Of a stretch of DNA of 64,000 nucleotides, positions 7,088 to 15,197 are shown piece by piece. The stretch covers positions 1-64,000 of the forward strand of contig NZ_OCMS01000005.1 in assembly GCF_900215325.1 (NCBI RefSeq), in the 5' to 3' direction. Position 1 is the stretch's first letter. The number at the start of each line of letters is the position of its first letter. Below the pieces are notes generated by a model, which saw only the letters and a program-made list of their open reading frames with translations, did not search any database and was not told the DNA's origin. Both the position numbers and the translations under genes were made by a program. The stretch is from Fibrobacter sp. UWB16 (GTDB lineage Bacteria; Fibrobacterota; Fibrobacteria; Fibrobacterales; Fibrobacteraceae).

Positions 7088-8653
7088 GTGATTCTGAAAA
7101 AAAGGCTAAAAAAGATACTTTGGCGAGGTGTTTTGCGCTTTTTGCCGGTGGCTTTGCTCGCGAGTGCCGCCGACGCGGCGTTGCTTTGGGGCATTCGGTC
7201 GTTTATGGATATTCTCCAGGGCAAGCCGATTTTCTCGCTTACGCAATGGCTAGTATTGATGGTTGTCCTTACGGCGCTTCGCTTTGCTTTTTTCGTTTGG
7301 AAGTTGAGCATTTCTGAAAAATGGCTTTTTGGCGCGGGCTCCCTTGTTTCTGCATGGTTCCTGCATACGCTCCGCTCGCTTTCTCCGCGAGTGTTCCATA
7401 CGCCGGAGGGCGAATCAAAAGTTGAGTCCGCGTATGAATCGACTGTTGTTTTGCAATCGAACGGCGGCGTGTTTTTCCAGGGTGTTCAGGCTGTGCTCCA
7501 GCTTTTGGTCTTTTTACCGGTGCTGTTTTACATCTCATGGCCACTAACGCTGTTCTTGTTTGTTGTGGTGGTTCCGCTCGTGGGCTGGATGCAACGCCGT
7601 TTGCATAAAATGGGGCCTGCCGAAGAAAACCTTTTGACGGAACGTTCTGATTTTCGCGGCTCGCTTTACCTTGCTCGTAAGCTATTTCGCCGTTGGAGTT
7701 CCCGCTTTGAACGCAAGGAAGTCTCAAATGACTTGATTACGCAAGTGCGCAATCTTAGGGACGATGGTCTTGATGTCTCGCTCCGCAAGGGTGTGCTTTC
7801 GCTGATTACGGAAACGGTGTCGGTTCTGGCGATGGTCTTTGTGCTTGCATTCTGCGCTCTCCTGATTTCGAAAGGTTGGATGGACGGAACGGGTCTTGTG
7901 CTTTACTGCTCGGCAGTTCTCCTTTGTTACAAGCCTGTGAAAGAGTGTGCCCGCGTGATGCCGCAGGCAAGGTCTGCGATGAGTGCGCTTCGCGTTTTGG
8001 AAAAGTTCGAGACGTTGCCTTCGAAAAAATCGGATTCTAGTTCTGCAGAAAAAACGTGTTCTCCAGATTCGGACTGCTTGCAAATTATGCATGGAGATTT
8101 TGCTTATGAAGGTGCATTCGAAACGCTCTTTAGCAATTTTTCGCTTTGCTGGAATACTCAAAAGCCGGTACTTGTCCGTGGCCGAAATGGTGTCGGCAAA
8201 TCGACGCTGTTGCGCTTGATTGCTGGGCTTGAAGAATGGGACTATGGAAAAATTTCAAGTTCGATTTCTCTGAAGAATAACGTATTTTTTGTTGCTCAAG
8301 ATTTGGAATTGCCGCCAATTCACTTGTTTAAAAAACTTCTTGCGCAAACGAATTCTACTGCGGTTGTCGGATTTGCCCATGCCGCGCGAGTGGACAAAAT
8401 AATTGCCAAGGAGGGAATGTCGGGCGGAGAACGTGCGCGTGTCGCCTTGGCTTGGGCTCTTGCCTCAGATAGTTCCATGATTTTGCTCGATGAACCGTTT
8501 GCGTCTGTGGCGCTTGCGGACCGTGAATTGCTTTTGACGGCGTTCCTCGATACGGCGGATTTGCTTCACAAGTGGGTGGTTCTCGTAAGTCATGATGTCC
8601 TGTCTCATGAATTAGAACAACGTTTCAATGTCGTGGAGATGGGCAATGCCTAA
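7088..8653 (+). CDS. ABC exporter half-transporter (membrane and ATPase domains fused)
   Basis: The 521-residue product starts at GTG 7088; no strong ribosome site is visible, so the start is less certain. The N-terminal 290 residues hold about five to six hydrophobic segments (for example LLVFLPVLFYISWPLTLFLFV). The ATPase domain follows with Walker A GRNGVGKST, signature MSGGERARVALA, Walker B SMILLDEP and the H-loop LVSHD. It should work as a homodimer exporting a lipid or peptide, but the substrate is unknown. It overlaps the following methyltransferase gene by 8 bases and heads a row ending in waaA, which suggests an envelope role. A Ser/Lys-rich linker of about 20 residues joins the two domains. 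Confidence 0.85.
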   Translation: MILKKRLKKILWRGVLRFLPVALLASAADAALLWGIRSFMDILQGKPIFSLTQWLVLMVVLTALRFAFFVWKLSISEKWLFGAGSLVSAWFLHTLRSLSPRVFHTPEGESKVESAYESTVVLQSNGGVFFQGVQAVLQLLVFLPVLFYISWPLTLFLFVVVVPLVGWMQRRLHKMGPAEENLLTERSDFRGSLYLARKLFRRWSSRFERKEVSNDLITQVRNLRDDGLDVSLRKGVLSLITETVSVLAMVFVLAFCALLISKGWMDGTGLVLYCSAVLLCYKPVKECARVMPQARSAMSALRVLEKFETLPSKKSDSSSAEKTCSPDSDCLQIMHGDFAYEGAFETLFSNFSLCWNTQKPVLVRGRNGVGKSTLLRLIAGLEEWDYGKISSSISLKNNVFFVAQDLELPPIHLFKKLLAQTNSTAVVGFAHAARVDKIIAKEGMSGGERARVALAWALASDSSMILLDEPFASVALADRELLLTAFLDTADLLHKWVVLVSHDVLSHELEQRFNVVEMGNA

Positions 8654-9257
8654 GGCGGATTGTAAATTTTCTGCTTTTTTGTATCGCTATCGCGGATACA
8701 TCTTGGGTATTATTGCTGTAGCTCTTGTTTGTACGCCTCCGGGCGATGGAACCATAGGCCCCCTAATTGCAATCCCAATTTACGTTGTAAGTGCATTTTT
8801 ACGAGTTCAGTCGCGGCGCTTTATTGGCGAACATACTCGTGGGCATGTCCATGCAGCCGATGAACTTGTGACTTGCGGTCCTTACGTTCACGTTCGTCAT
8901 CCGCTTTACATATCAAATACGGGCTTTGCTCTTGGTGTCGCGTTTTTCCATTTAGGCGTGTCGCTTTGGGTGCTCGCGTTTATGGTTGTTGTAGTGGCTT
9001 TTGAAGTGGCGCTTTCGCGAATTGAAGACCGCTTCTTGGAACAGAAATTTGGCGATGTGTGGCGCGCGTGGGCTCGCAAAACTCCTGCTTTTGCCCCGCA
9101 TCTGGGCTTGTGGGGTGGTTCTTCTTGTGATTCTGAACACGTTCCCGCGCAAAGAGCCTTTTGGCAGGCTTTTTTTGCCGATTCTTCGACATGGCTGTGG
9201 CTTTTCTTTTGTAATTTATTATTGATATTAAGGAAAGTGGCGGTTTTCTATGTTTAA
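8646..9257 (+). CDS. Isoprenylcysteine/phospholipid methyltransferase-like membrane protein
   Basis: The 203-residue protein has about five hydrophobic segments and the pattern GPYVHVRHPLY, followed by E..L...FGDVWRAW near the end of the fold. This is the hallmark of the ICMT/PEMT methyltransferase superfamily, which uses SAM to methylate membrane-associated substrates. The ATG at 8646 overlaps the end of the ABC gene by 8 bases, and the stop overlaps the start of waaA by 8 bases, so the three genes are translationally coupled. The substrate cannot be read from sequence; a lipid or lipid-linked group moved by the neighbouring ABC protein is a reasonable guess. An upstream in-frame start at 8628 lies within the previous gene and is less likely. 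Confidence 0.75.
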   Translation: MPKADCKFSAFLYRYRGYILGIIAVALVCTPPGDGTIGPLIAIPIYVVSAFLRVQSRRFIGEHTRGHVHAADELVTCGPYVHVRHPLYISNTGFALGVAFFHLGVSLWVLAFMVVVVAFEVALSRIEDRFLEQKFGDVWRAWARKTPAFAPHLGLWGGSSCDSEHVPAQRAFWQAFFADSSTWLWLFFCNLLLILRKVAVFYV

Positions 9258-10428
9258 GGTATTTGACATTGCGCGTGAGGCTCTCGGATCTGTAGCCAAA
9301 GCTGCAGCCAAGGTGCCTGTTATAGAAAATAAGTACCATGTGAACGAGCGTTTGCGTGGTCCGTGGCCTAAGGGACCTTTCCTTTGGATGCATGGCGCAA
9401 GTCTTGGTGAGTGCAAGATGCTTTTGAATTTGGCGAAGTGCCTTAAAGAAGACTTGCCGGATTGTCCGCGTCTTTTGCTCACAACGCAGAAAGTCGAAGT
9501 TGTTTCGTTTATTAAGGAGTCGGGGGTCGATGTGGTCGCTCACATTGCGCCTGTAGATGCTCCTGCAACGATGAAGTCGTTTATCTCGTCTGTGAAACCG
9601 CTAGGCCTGATTCTTGCCGAAAATGAACTTTGGCCGGGTTATCTTTCTTCGATGTTGCGTATTTCGACGAGGCCGCCTGTAGCCCTTGTTTCGGGACGTT
9701 TCCATCATGCGGTTCCTGGAATGGACTATGCCGCCATTGGCTTTGTGAGTATGCAGACAGGCTCGGACTTGTCTCGCTTTTTCAGTGTCTCGGCCCGTGC
9801 GAATAATTCGCGGATGATGATTGGCGGAGACTGGAAACTTTTGCCGTGGGTACGGTTGAACAAGGACGTTTCTGCTCCTGAAAATCCGACGGTTGATACG
9901 GTGTTTGTTTCGATGCACATCCAGGAAATGCCGAGTCTTGGTCGCATGATTTTGTCTTCGATCAAGCGTGGTGAATCTGTGGTGCTGATGCCGCGGCGCT
10001 TGTCTGAAGTGGCTGAATTCCGCAAGGCGCTCCAAAATCAGGAACTTGCTGTTGTCGATTGGCCGCAAGTGCAAAATGGCGCTGTGTCGATTGTGAGCGA
10101 GTTTGGTAAGACTAAAGAGGTGCTTGCTGTTTCTAAAACGGCGGTTGTTGGAGGATCGTTTGCACGCGGTCTTGGAGTCCACGATTTTTGGGAACCGCTC
10201 CAGAGCGGAGTTTCCACGTGTGTTGGCCCGTACGCCGAGGGGCAAAAAGAGGCGGTTGCAACGCTTGTTCGTGAGGGTGTCGTTGCTCAATTGCGGTCGG
10301 CGGATGAATATTCTAGGCGCAACAAGCCGGATATCCGCTTGGTTCGAACGTTCCTTGCTCATGAGAGTGCGAAGATTAGCGATTCTTATCAGCAGCTGCT
10401 CGTTTTCTTGAAGAATTTGTTAAAGTAA
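9250..10428 (+). CDS. waaA: 3-deoxy-D-manno-octulosonic acid (Kdo) transferase
   Basis: The 392-residue protein is a GT-B glycosyltransferase that adds Kdo from CMP-Kdo to lipid IVA in the inner membrane, an essential step of LPS core synthesis. Family marks visible are WMHGASLGE (46-54), the ENELWP motif near 121, and the C-terminal GGSFARGLGVHDFWEPL segment that corresponds to the nucleotide-sugar site. The length is close to typical WaaA (about 420) but slightly short at the N-terminus; the membrane helix there is weak. The start overlaps the upstream methyltransferase stop by 8 bases, consistent with an envelope operon. It shows that the organism makes LPS. Confidence 0.85.
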   Translation: MFKVFDIAREALGSVAKAAAKVPVIENKYHVNERLRGPWPKGPFLWMHGASLGECKMLLNLAKCLKEDLPDCPRLLLTTQKVEVVSFIKESGVDVVAHIAPVDAPATMKSFISSVKPLGLILAENELWPGYLSSMLRISTRPPVALVSGRFHHAVPGMDYAAIGFVSMQTGSDLSRFFSVSARANNSRMMIGGDWKLLPWVRLNKDVSAPENPTVDTVFVSMHIQEMPSLGRMILSSIKRGESVVLMPRRLSEVAEFRKALQNQELAVVDWPQVQNGAVSIVSEFGKTKEVLAVSKTAVVGGSFARGLGVHDFWEPLQSGVSTCVGPYAEGQKEAVATLVREGVVAQLRSADEYSRRNKPDIRLVRTFLAHESAKISDSYQQLLVFLKNLLK

Positions 10429-10455
10429 CTGAAGTGTAATTTAATTAGGTGAATT

Positions 10456-11388
10456 ATGAAAAAGATTGTTTTGGCGACGCCTCGTGGTTTTTGTGCCGGC
10501 GTGGATCGCGCTATTCATGTGGTTGAAAAGGCGATTGAAAAGTTCGGCACGCCGATATATGTCCGCCATGAAATTGTTCATAACAAGTTTGTTGTAGAAA
10601 CGCTTAAAAGCAAGGGCGTTGTCTTTGTCGATGAACTCGACCAGGTACCGGAAGGTTCCGTGGTGATTTTCTCGGCGCATGGGGTTGCTGAACATATTTA
10701 TGAAGAGGCTAAGGCCCGTAATTTGCAGGTGCTCGATGCGAGTTGCCCGCTGGTGCTCAAGGTGCATTTCAGTGCCAAGCGCCATTTCAATGCGGGGCGC
10801 CATATTATCTTGATTGGGCACGCTGGCCATGCCGAAGTGGAAGGTACGCTAGGACAGCTCCCGGAAGGCGCAATTACGCTTATTCGCAATGAAAAGGATG
10901 CTGAGACGGTCGAAGTGCCTACGGATAAGGAACTGGCCTATATCACGCAGACGACGCTTTCTGTGGCCGAAACCCGCAAGATTATCGAAGCCCTTAAGCG
11001 CCGTTTCCCGAATATCATCGGACCGGATGCGGGCGACCTCTGCTACGCGACGGGCAACCGTCAGGCGGCGGTGCTCGAACTGTGCTCCGTGGTGGACATG
11101 CTTTTGGTTGTCGGGGCCAAGAATTCTTCGAATTCGTCTCGTTTGATGGAACTTGGACTGGAACAGGGCCTCCCGAGCCACCTGATTGCTGATGTCAATG
11201 ATCTTGACTTGGCATGGTTCGATGGCATAAATACGGTCGGAATTTCGAGCGGCGCGAGCGCACCGGAAGTGCTGGTTCAGGGTGTGGTCGACTGGCTGAA
11301 AGAAAAATTTGGGCCGGTTGAGGTTGAAAATCTTGTAAAATTAGTGGAAAATACGAAGTTTAACTTGCCAAAAGCATTGCAAGATTAA
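10456..11388 (+). CDS. ispH: 4-hydroxy-3-methylbut-2-enyl diphosphate reductase
   Basis: The 310-residue protein is the last enzyme of the MEP isoprenoid pathway; it reduces HMBPP to IPP and DMAPP with a [4Fe-4S] cluster. The three cluster cysteines are in recognisable motifs: TPRGFCAGV (C13), DASCPLV near 97 and DLCYATGNRQ near 196. The substrate-binding histidines are in YVRHEIVHN and SAHGV. AGGTGA precedes the ATG by about five bases. It lies 27 bases after waaA in the same direction and may be co-transcribed. Length and motifs are standard. Confidence 0.96.
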   Translation: MKKIVLATPRGFCAGVDRAIHVVEKAIEKFGTPIYVRHEIVHNKFVVETLKSKGVVFVDELDQVPEGSVVIFSAHGVAEHIYEEAKARNLQVLDASCPLVLKVHFSAKRHFNAGRHIILIGHAGHAEVEGTLGQLPEGAITLIRNEKDAETVEVPTDKELAYITQTTLSVAETRKIIEALKRRFPNIIGPDAGDLCYATGNRQAAVLELCSVVDMLLVVGAKNSSNSSRLMELGLEQGLPSHLIADVNDLDLAWFDGINTVGISSGASAPEVLVQGVVDWLKEKFGPVEVENLVKLVENTKFNLPKALQD

Positions 11389-11396
11389 CTTTAGCC

Positions 11397-11425
11397 TTGA
11401 CAGTTCCAGAATTTTTAGCTAAAAT
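11397..11425 (+). promoter_or_regulatory. Sigma-70 type promoter of rpmB
   Basis: TTGACA (11397-11402), 17-base spacer, TAAAAT (11420-11425), starting just after the ispH stop. It gives a short leader before the L28 ATG at 11455. Confidence 0.8.
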
Positions 11426-11454
11426 TGCTGCCTGTAAAAACAACGGAGTTTAAT

Positions 11455-11676
11455 ATGAGCCGCATTTGTGAAGTTACCGGCAAGGCCGGTCTCGTGGGCA
11501 ACATGGTTTCCCACTCTAACCGTAAGAAGTTGATGAAGCAGCTTCCGAACCTCCAGAAGAAGCGCTTCTACATTCCTGAAGAAGATCGCTGGGTCACGCT
11601 CCGCGTTAGCGCTGCTGGTCTCCGCACGATCAACAAGCTTGGTATCCAGGCTGTTGCTCAGGAACTCGGAATCTAA
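11455..11676 (+). CDS. rpmB: Large ribosomal subunit protein bL28
   Basis: The 73-residue product starts MSRICEVTGK and shows the bL28 features: a basic N-terminal region with SNRKKLMKQLPNLQKKRF, then EEDRWVTLRVSAAGLRTI and a KLGI ending. It binds 23S rRNA near the exit region of the large subunit. The start is set by ACGGAG about 9 bases upstream. It has its own consensus promoter (11397-11425) and a terminator 28 bases after the stop, so it is a single-gene unit. Confidence 0.96.
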   Translation: MSRICEVTGKAGLVGNMVSHSNRKKLMKQLPNLQKKRFYIPEEDRWVTLRVSAAGLRTINKLGIQAVAQELGI

Positions 11677-11704
11677 TTTCTTAGATTAAAAGTTTAACGA
11701 AAGC

Positions 11705-11732
11705 CGCTATGCTTTGCATGGCGGTCTTTTGT
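11705..11732 (+). terminator. Terminator of rpmB
   Basis: CCGCTATGC / GCATGGCGG stem with one G-U pair and a TTT loop, followed by TCTTTT. Confidence 0.85.
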
Positions 11733-11994
11733 GTATTTATTCCGCGTTGCCGCCTCGGACGGGGTCGCCTTATACGGCGTCGTCGTTTAAAAAAATGCCC
11801 CGGCGTTTAGACCGGGGCTGACGAATTCTCTTTGTCAAGCCCTACTTGATAGGGCTTCTCCTTCTAGTTTTCTAAAAAAGGAGATTCCCTCCCCATACGC
11901 GGATCATGCTCACATAAGTGCTAAAGCACTAAGTGAGCAAAGAGCTCGGTGGTGGGAATGACGAACGCATGTCGTTCGATGATGATGTTACTTC
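11733..11994. other. Hairpin-rich gap between convergent units
   Basis: No gene is seen. The stretch holds the minus-strand terminator (11788-11819), a hairpin AAGCCCTA-CTTGA-TAGGGCTT at 11838-11858, and a nested hairpin GCTCAC...GTGAGC (11909-11939). The last is enclosed by GGAGATTCCC (11880) and GGGAATGAC (11954), which look like the outer arms of a family A palindrome with other sequence in its centre. Confidence 0.6.
11788..11819 (-). terminator. Terminator of the exonuclease-acyltransferase operon
   Basis: On the minus strand GCCCCGGTC pairs with GCCGGGGC and is followed by ATTTTTTT. It lies about 175 bases after the exonuclease stop. Confidence 0.75.
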
Positions 11995-12642
11995 CTACTT
12001 CCTGATGAATTGCGGGATGCCTTTGTACTTGGCCATGGCCTGCATGATGCTGCCCATTTCCCATTCCTTCTCCTTGAGACGGCGACGGAGGAGGGCGACG
12101 AACACTTCCATGAGCATTTCGCAGTCGTACACGGAGCGGTGCATCTTTTCTTCGTCGATGGTCATCGAGATTTCACCGCGCTTCATGAACATGTTTGCCA
12201 TGAAACCGAGCTTGTGGTTTGCGAGTTCCGGCATGATGGTCTTGGAAATGGCAAGGCTATCGACGACGGGATTGCCTGGCGTGAACTGCGGGTTCTGCTC
12301 GTAGGCGGTACGCAAAAAGCTGGCGTCGAAGTTTGCGTTGTGGGCGAGCAAGATGGAGCCCGGGCCGCAGAATGCGGTGAACTGCTTGAGAGCTTCGCCG
12401 ACCGGCGGTGCGTTTTCGACCATCTTGTCGGTAATGTGGTTCACGTTCGTTGCTTCGGCGGGGATGAGCATGTTGGGCTTTACGAGCGTGTCGAATTCCG
12501 AGATGAGCTTCGGCACAACGCGTCCGTTTTTCACCTCGACAGTGAACTTTACGGCGCCGATTTCGATGATTTCGTCTTTACGGTTTACAAGACCAGTCGT
12601 TTCTAAGTCGAATGCGACAAATTTTGGAGGTAATGCAATCAC
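11995..12642 (-). CDS. DnaQ-like 3'-5' exonuclease (DEDDh family)
   Basis: The 215-residue protein has the DEDDh exonuclease layout: FDLETTGL (Exo I, D and E) near residue 11, LAHNANFDASFL (Exo II) near 100, and a late HRSVYDCEM (Exo III) with the catalytic His four residues before the Asp. It resembles the proofreading epsilon subunit of DNA polymerase III or a stand-alone exonuclease; it lacks the clear epsilon C-terminal polymerase-binding tail, so I leave the symbol empty. It starts with GTG, which overlaps the TGA of the upstream acyltransferase by four bases (GTGA), so the two are translationally coupled. Confidence 0.85.
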   Translation of the reverse strand: MIALPPKFVAFDLETTGLVNRKDEIIEIGAVKFTVEVKNGRVVPKLISEFDTLVKPNMLIPAEATNVNHITDKMVENAPPVGEALKQFTAFCGPGSILLAHNANFDASFLRTAYEQNPQFTPGNPVVDSLAISKTIMPELANHKLGFMANMFMKRGEISMTIDEEKMHRSVYDCEMLMEVFVALLRRRLKEKEWEMGSIMQAMAKYKGIPQFIRK

Positions 12643-13184
12643 GGCTGTGTTTCCTTATTTTGAATATTTTCGGGCAAAAGATACTTAATTTCGATGTCAA
12701 TTGCTGTCAAAGGGAGAGGAATTATGAAATTATCCCACCCGTTTAGGCGAAAATGCTTGCCATACTTGATGCAAAAGAGCCAGAGTGGGCGTCCACTTGC
12801 CTTTGATAGCCACAGGGAACCCGGTTTTACCTGGAGGGCGGGGCCGTGCGGGCCATCGAGCGCCATGCCGACAAAGCGGTCGTTCTTGAGCGACTTGAGC
12901 AGGTGGCGGACGTTTGTTGCTCCGTGTGTGTCGGAACCGCGGGTGACTTCGTAATGGAGCTGCCTGGCTGCCTGGGCGAAAAATTCACCGTCGTTTGATT
13001 CCGAGACGAGAATGTGGACGTTCTTGTCCTTGAAGGCGGCGGTGCTTGCAAGCAGGTCCTTGTGCCAGAGTCCGAGGATCCCCGGTCGGAAGTCGTCGGG
13101 CACGCGCAGGCGGATGCGGAGGCTCCTCATCCAGAGGGCGCCGAGCGTGGCTAGCAATTTTGTCTTCATTTGGGTGAAATTCAC
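12639..13184 (-). CDS. DUF374 lysophospholipid acyltransferase-like protein
   Basis: The 181-residue protein carries the DUF374 pattern: GLWHKDLLAS near 40, VSESNDGEF, then RGSDTHGA and the conserved MALDGPHGP near 111. This family is related to lipid A and glycerolipid acyltransferases; in it an H-x4-5-D-like pair (WHKD) and the DGPHGP loop take the place of the usual catalytic motifs. The probable role is acyl transfer in lipid A or phospholipid synthesis at the inner membrane. It is the first gene of a two-gene operon with the exonuclease. An AT-rich gap of about 80 bases separates it from tRNA-Cys on the other strand and should hold both promoters. Confidence 0.75.
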   Translation of the reverse strand: MNFTQMKTKLLATLGALWMRSLRIRLRVPDDFRPGILGLWHKDLLASTAAFKDKNVHILVSESNDGEFFAQAARQLHYEVTRGSDTHGATNVRHLLKSLKNDRFVGMALDGPHGPALQVKPGSLWLSKASGRPLWLFCIKYGKHFRLNGWDNFIIPLPLTAIDIEIKYLLPENIQNKETQP

Positions 13185-13268
13185 GGCTAAAAATTAAAAA
13201 AATTCACTTTTTTTGATTGGACCCCTTGTAAGGACGTCATAAAATACTTATATTGCGTCTGCAATTAT

Positions 13269-13341
13269 GGCGACGTACCCAAGTTGGTAAGGGGCGAGTC
13301 TGCAAAACTCTTATTCGGCGGTTCGAGTCCGCCCGTTGCCT
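13269..13341 (+). tRNA. tRNA-Cys (GCA)
   Basis: Acceptor GGCGACG / CGTTGCC, anticodon loop CTGCAAA (anticodon GCA), T arm GGCGGTTCGAGTCCGCC, discriminator T as usual for cysteine. A TTATATT box lies about 16 bases upstream. Confidence 0.95.
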
Positions 13342-13347
13342 CTCAAA

Positions 13348-13382
13348 AGACCTTTCGTGAAAACGGAAGGTCTTTTTGTTTT
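13348..13382 (+). terminator. Terminator of tRNA-Cys
   Basis: AGACCTT...AAGGTCT stem with inner CGT/ACG pairs and a GAAA loop, followed by TTTTTGTTTT. Confidence 0.88.
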
Positions 13383-13461
13383 CTCGAGGATTGCGGGAGG
13401 CGGGAACTGCGCACTCCATAAAAATGCCCGCGCATTGAATATGCACGGGTCATGAAAAATA

Positions 13462-13497
13462 ACTGGATCCTTCCTCCCTTTGGTCGTCAGGATGACG
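13462..13497. repeat. Dispersed repeat family B (reverse orientation)
   Basis: ACTGGATCCTTC...GTCAGGATGAC is the reverse of the consensus GTCATCCTGAGCG..GTCGAAGGATCCAGT. Other copies are at 24048-24096, 43456-43498 and 52063-52091. Confidence 0.7.
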
Positions 13498-13515
13498 GGG
13501 ATGCGGGCTGAAAAC

Positions 13516-14169
13516 TTATTCTGCCGGAGGCGGTGGCGGAAGCGGATTCTTGCGGGGGCGGCCACGGGGGCGCTTGACCGGCATTTCTGCTGCGGCTTCC
13601 GGGTGCAAAGCCTTGTTCTTTGCCATGAGCGCTTCGCGGATCTTTTTCGCGCGTTCTTCGATGCGCTGGCGGGCGAGGTCGGCTGCGGACACAATGACGG
13701 TTTTCGGCTTGTCGCCAAGCTTTGCGCCGAACGAGCCCTTGAGGACGCGGCCTGAAGGCGGCTTGGGCGGTTCCGAGAGAACGCTCGTGAGCACGCGCTT
13801 CGGAGCTTCGACTGGGGCTGCTTTAGCGATGATTTTCTTGACTTCGGCGTCATCGGCCTTTGGAGCGGCGTTCGTGGCGATTTTCTTCAGGATGCTCTTG
13901 ATTTCGGCATCGCTTTCGGCTTCACGCTGCTTTGCGTTTTCGGGTTTGTTGTACTTGGCCACGAGCGAATTGAACTTGGCGTTTTCGCTCTGTTCTTTGA
14001 GCTTCTGGCGTTCACGCTTGGACGGGCGCTTTGCGCCATTGTGCTTTTTGCCGATAAATTTTTTCTCTTTGCTTTCCGAGTTGCGGATGATTTCTTCGTC
14101 GGAAAGACCACGCAGTTCAGGCGGGACTTCAGTGATTTGAAGAGCCTCTTTTCTAGTGGAATCAGTCAT
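13516..14169 (-). CDS. Basic coiled protein with C-terminal AT-hook
   Basis: The 217-residue product starts at ATG 14169; a frame open farther to 14205 would place the start in a TTGACA element, which argues for the shorter form. The N-terminal half is charged and probably helical (KRPSKRERQKLKEQSENAKF). The middle is Ala/Lys-rich, and the end carries KRPRGRPRKNP, a textbook AT-hook that binds the minor groove of AT-rich DNA, followed by a poly-Pro tail. I infer a nucleoid-associated or DNA-bound role. The gene is divergent from the AlkD-like glycosylase. No enzymatic domain is visible. Confidence 0.65.
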   Translation of the reverse strand: MTDSTRKEALQITEVPPELRGLSDEEIIRNSESKEKKFIGKKHNGAKRPSKRERQKLKEQSENAKFNSLVAKYNKPENAKQREAESDAEIKSILKKIATNAAPKADDAEVKKIIAKAAPVEAPKRVLTSVLSEPPKPPSGRVLKGSFGAKLGDKPKTVIVSAADLARQRIEERAKKIREALMAKNKALHPEAAAEMPVKRPRGRPRKNPLPPPPPAE

Positions 14170-14318
14170 GATTTCTGAGTCTTTAAGCGGTTTTGGCTTT
14201 GTCAAGGTTTTTTTTGCACTTTTTTTGCAAAAAATCTAGGGAAAAAATTAAAAAAATTTGAAAAAAATGTTTGTCAAGGTCTAGAAAAAAAATTCTTTAT
14301 GGACTATTTTTGGTGTAC

Positions 14319-14981
14319 ATGCTTCGGTTTACACAAGAAATATCTCTCGCTTTGCGCTCTATCGCTAATGAAGAAGAAGCGCATGAAATGTCTAAGAAGG
14401 CTAGGGAGCAATTTGAATTCCTCGGAATCAGATTGGTTCCCCGTCGTGAAGTCACGTATCCAATCTTCGACAAGTACCCGCCAAAGGACGGGGATGAACT
14501 CGTGTCGAGGGTTGAGGACATGTGGGCTCAGCCGTATAGGGAATTCCAGTACGCGGCTTGTGACTACCTGTTCCGCCATCGTGCTCTTCTCGGTGGCCAG
14601 CACCTTAATTTTTTGAAAAAACTCATCAAGACCAGAGCTTGGCGCGACACGGTCGATACCCTCGCTTCTTGCGTTCTGGGCGATTTGGCGCTCCGCTTGC
14701 CGGCGTTGCGTACGAAGATTGCCTCCTGGATCCGCGACCCGAACATCTGGGTACGCCGCAGTGCAATCATCTTCCAGGTGCAGTACAAGGACCGCACCGA
14801 CTGGCCGCTCTTGCGTCAGTTCTGCCTCACTTGCGCCAAGGATGACGACTATTACATCCGCAATGGCATTGGTCGTGCACTTTCTGAATACGCACGCATC
14901 AACCCGACGGAAGTGCGTCGCTTTGTCCAAGACAACGCGTTTGCCGAACAGACCGCCCAGGAAATCCTGCGCCTTATCTAA
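14319..14981 (+). CDS. AlkD-like DNA alkylation repair protein (HEAT-like repeats)
   Basis: The 220-residue protein has the all-helical HEAT-like plan of the AlkC/AlkD DNA glycosylase family: W..P.REFQYAACDYL, then W.DTVD.LAS.V.GDL and the diagnostic DPNIWVRRSAIIFQ segment, with a late ALSEYARINP. AlkD removes positively charged alkylated bases such as 7-methylguanine. The conserved Asp, Trp and Arg in the DP-WVRR block match the active-site region. ATG 14319 is chosen because the family starts just before the first helix; an upstream in-frame TTG at 14271 would add 16 unrelated residues. It is transcribed alone and followed by a terminator. Confidence 0.8.
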   Translation: MLRFTQEISLALRSIANEEEAHEMSKKAREQFEFLGIRLVPRREVTYPIFDKYPPKDGDELVSRVEDMWAQPYREFQYAACDYLFRHRALLGGQHLNFLKKLIKTRAWRDTVDTLASCVLGDLALRLPALRTKIASWIRDPNIWVRRSAIIFQVQYKDRTDWPLLRQFCLTCAKDDDYYIRNGIGRALSEYARINPTEVRRFVQDNAFAEQTAQEILRLI

Positions 14982-15042
14982 TCAGGGCGTTGGCGGGCTG
15001 CGAAATTTTGCAATGTAAGTTGCGCGAAGCCTCGGCTTTTAA

Positions 15043-15070
15043 AGACTCTCGAAAGAGGGTCTTTTTTTAT
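15043..15070 (+). terminator. Terminator of the AlkD-like gene
   Basis: AGACTCTC-GAAA-GAGGGTCT followed by TTTTTTT. Confidence 0.88.
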
Positions 15071-15197
15071 ACGCTGAGGAAAACCTTCAAATGAATACTC
15101 TAAGATGAAATAGTGATTTTGTAATGTAATTGTAACAATTGTAACATGTTTGTATAGTTTTTATTACATACGCTGTCCAAAAAACAGGAGGGGCATC

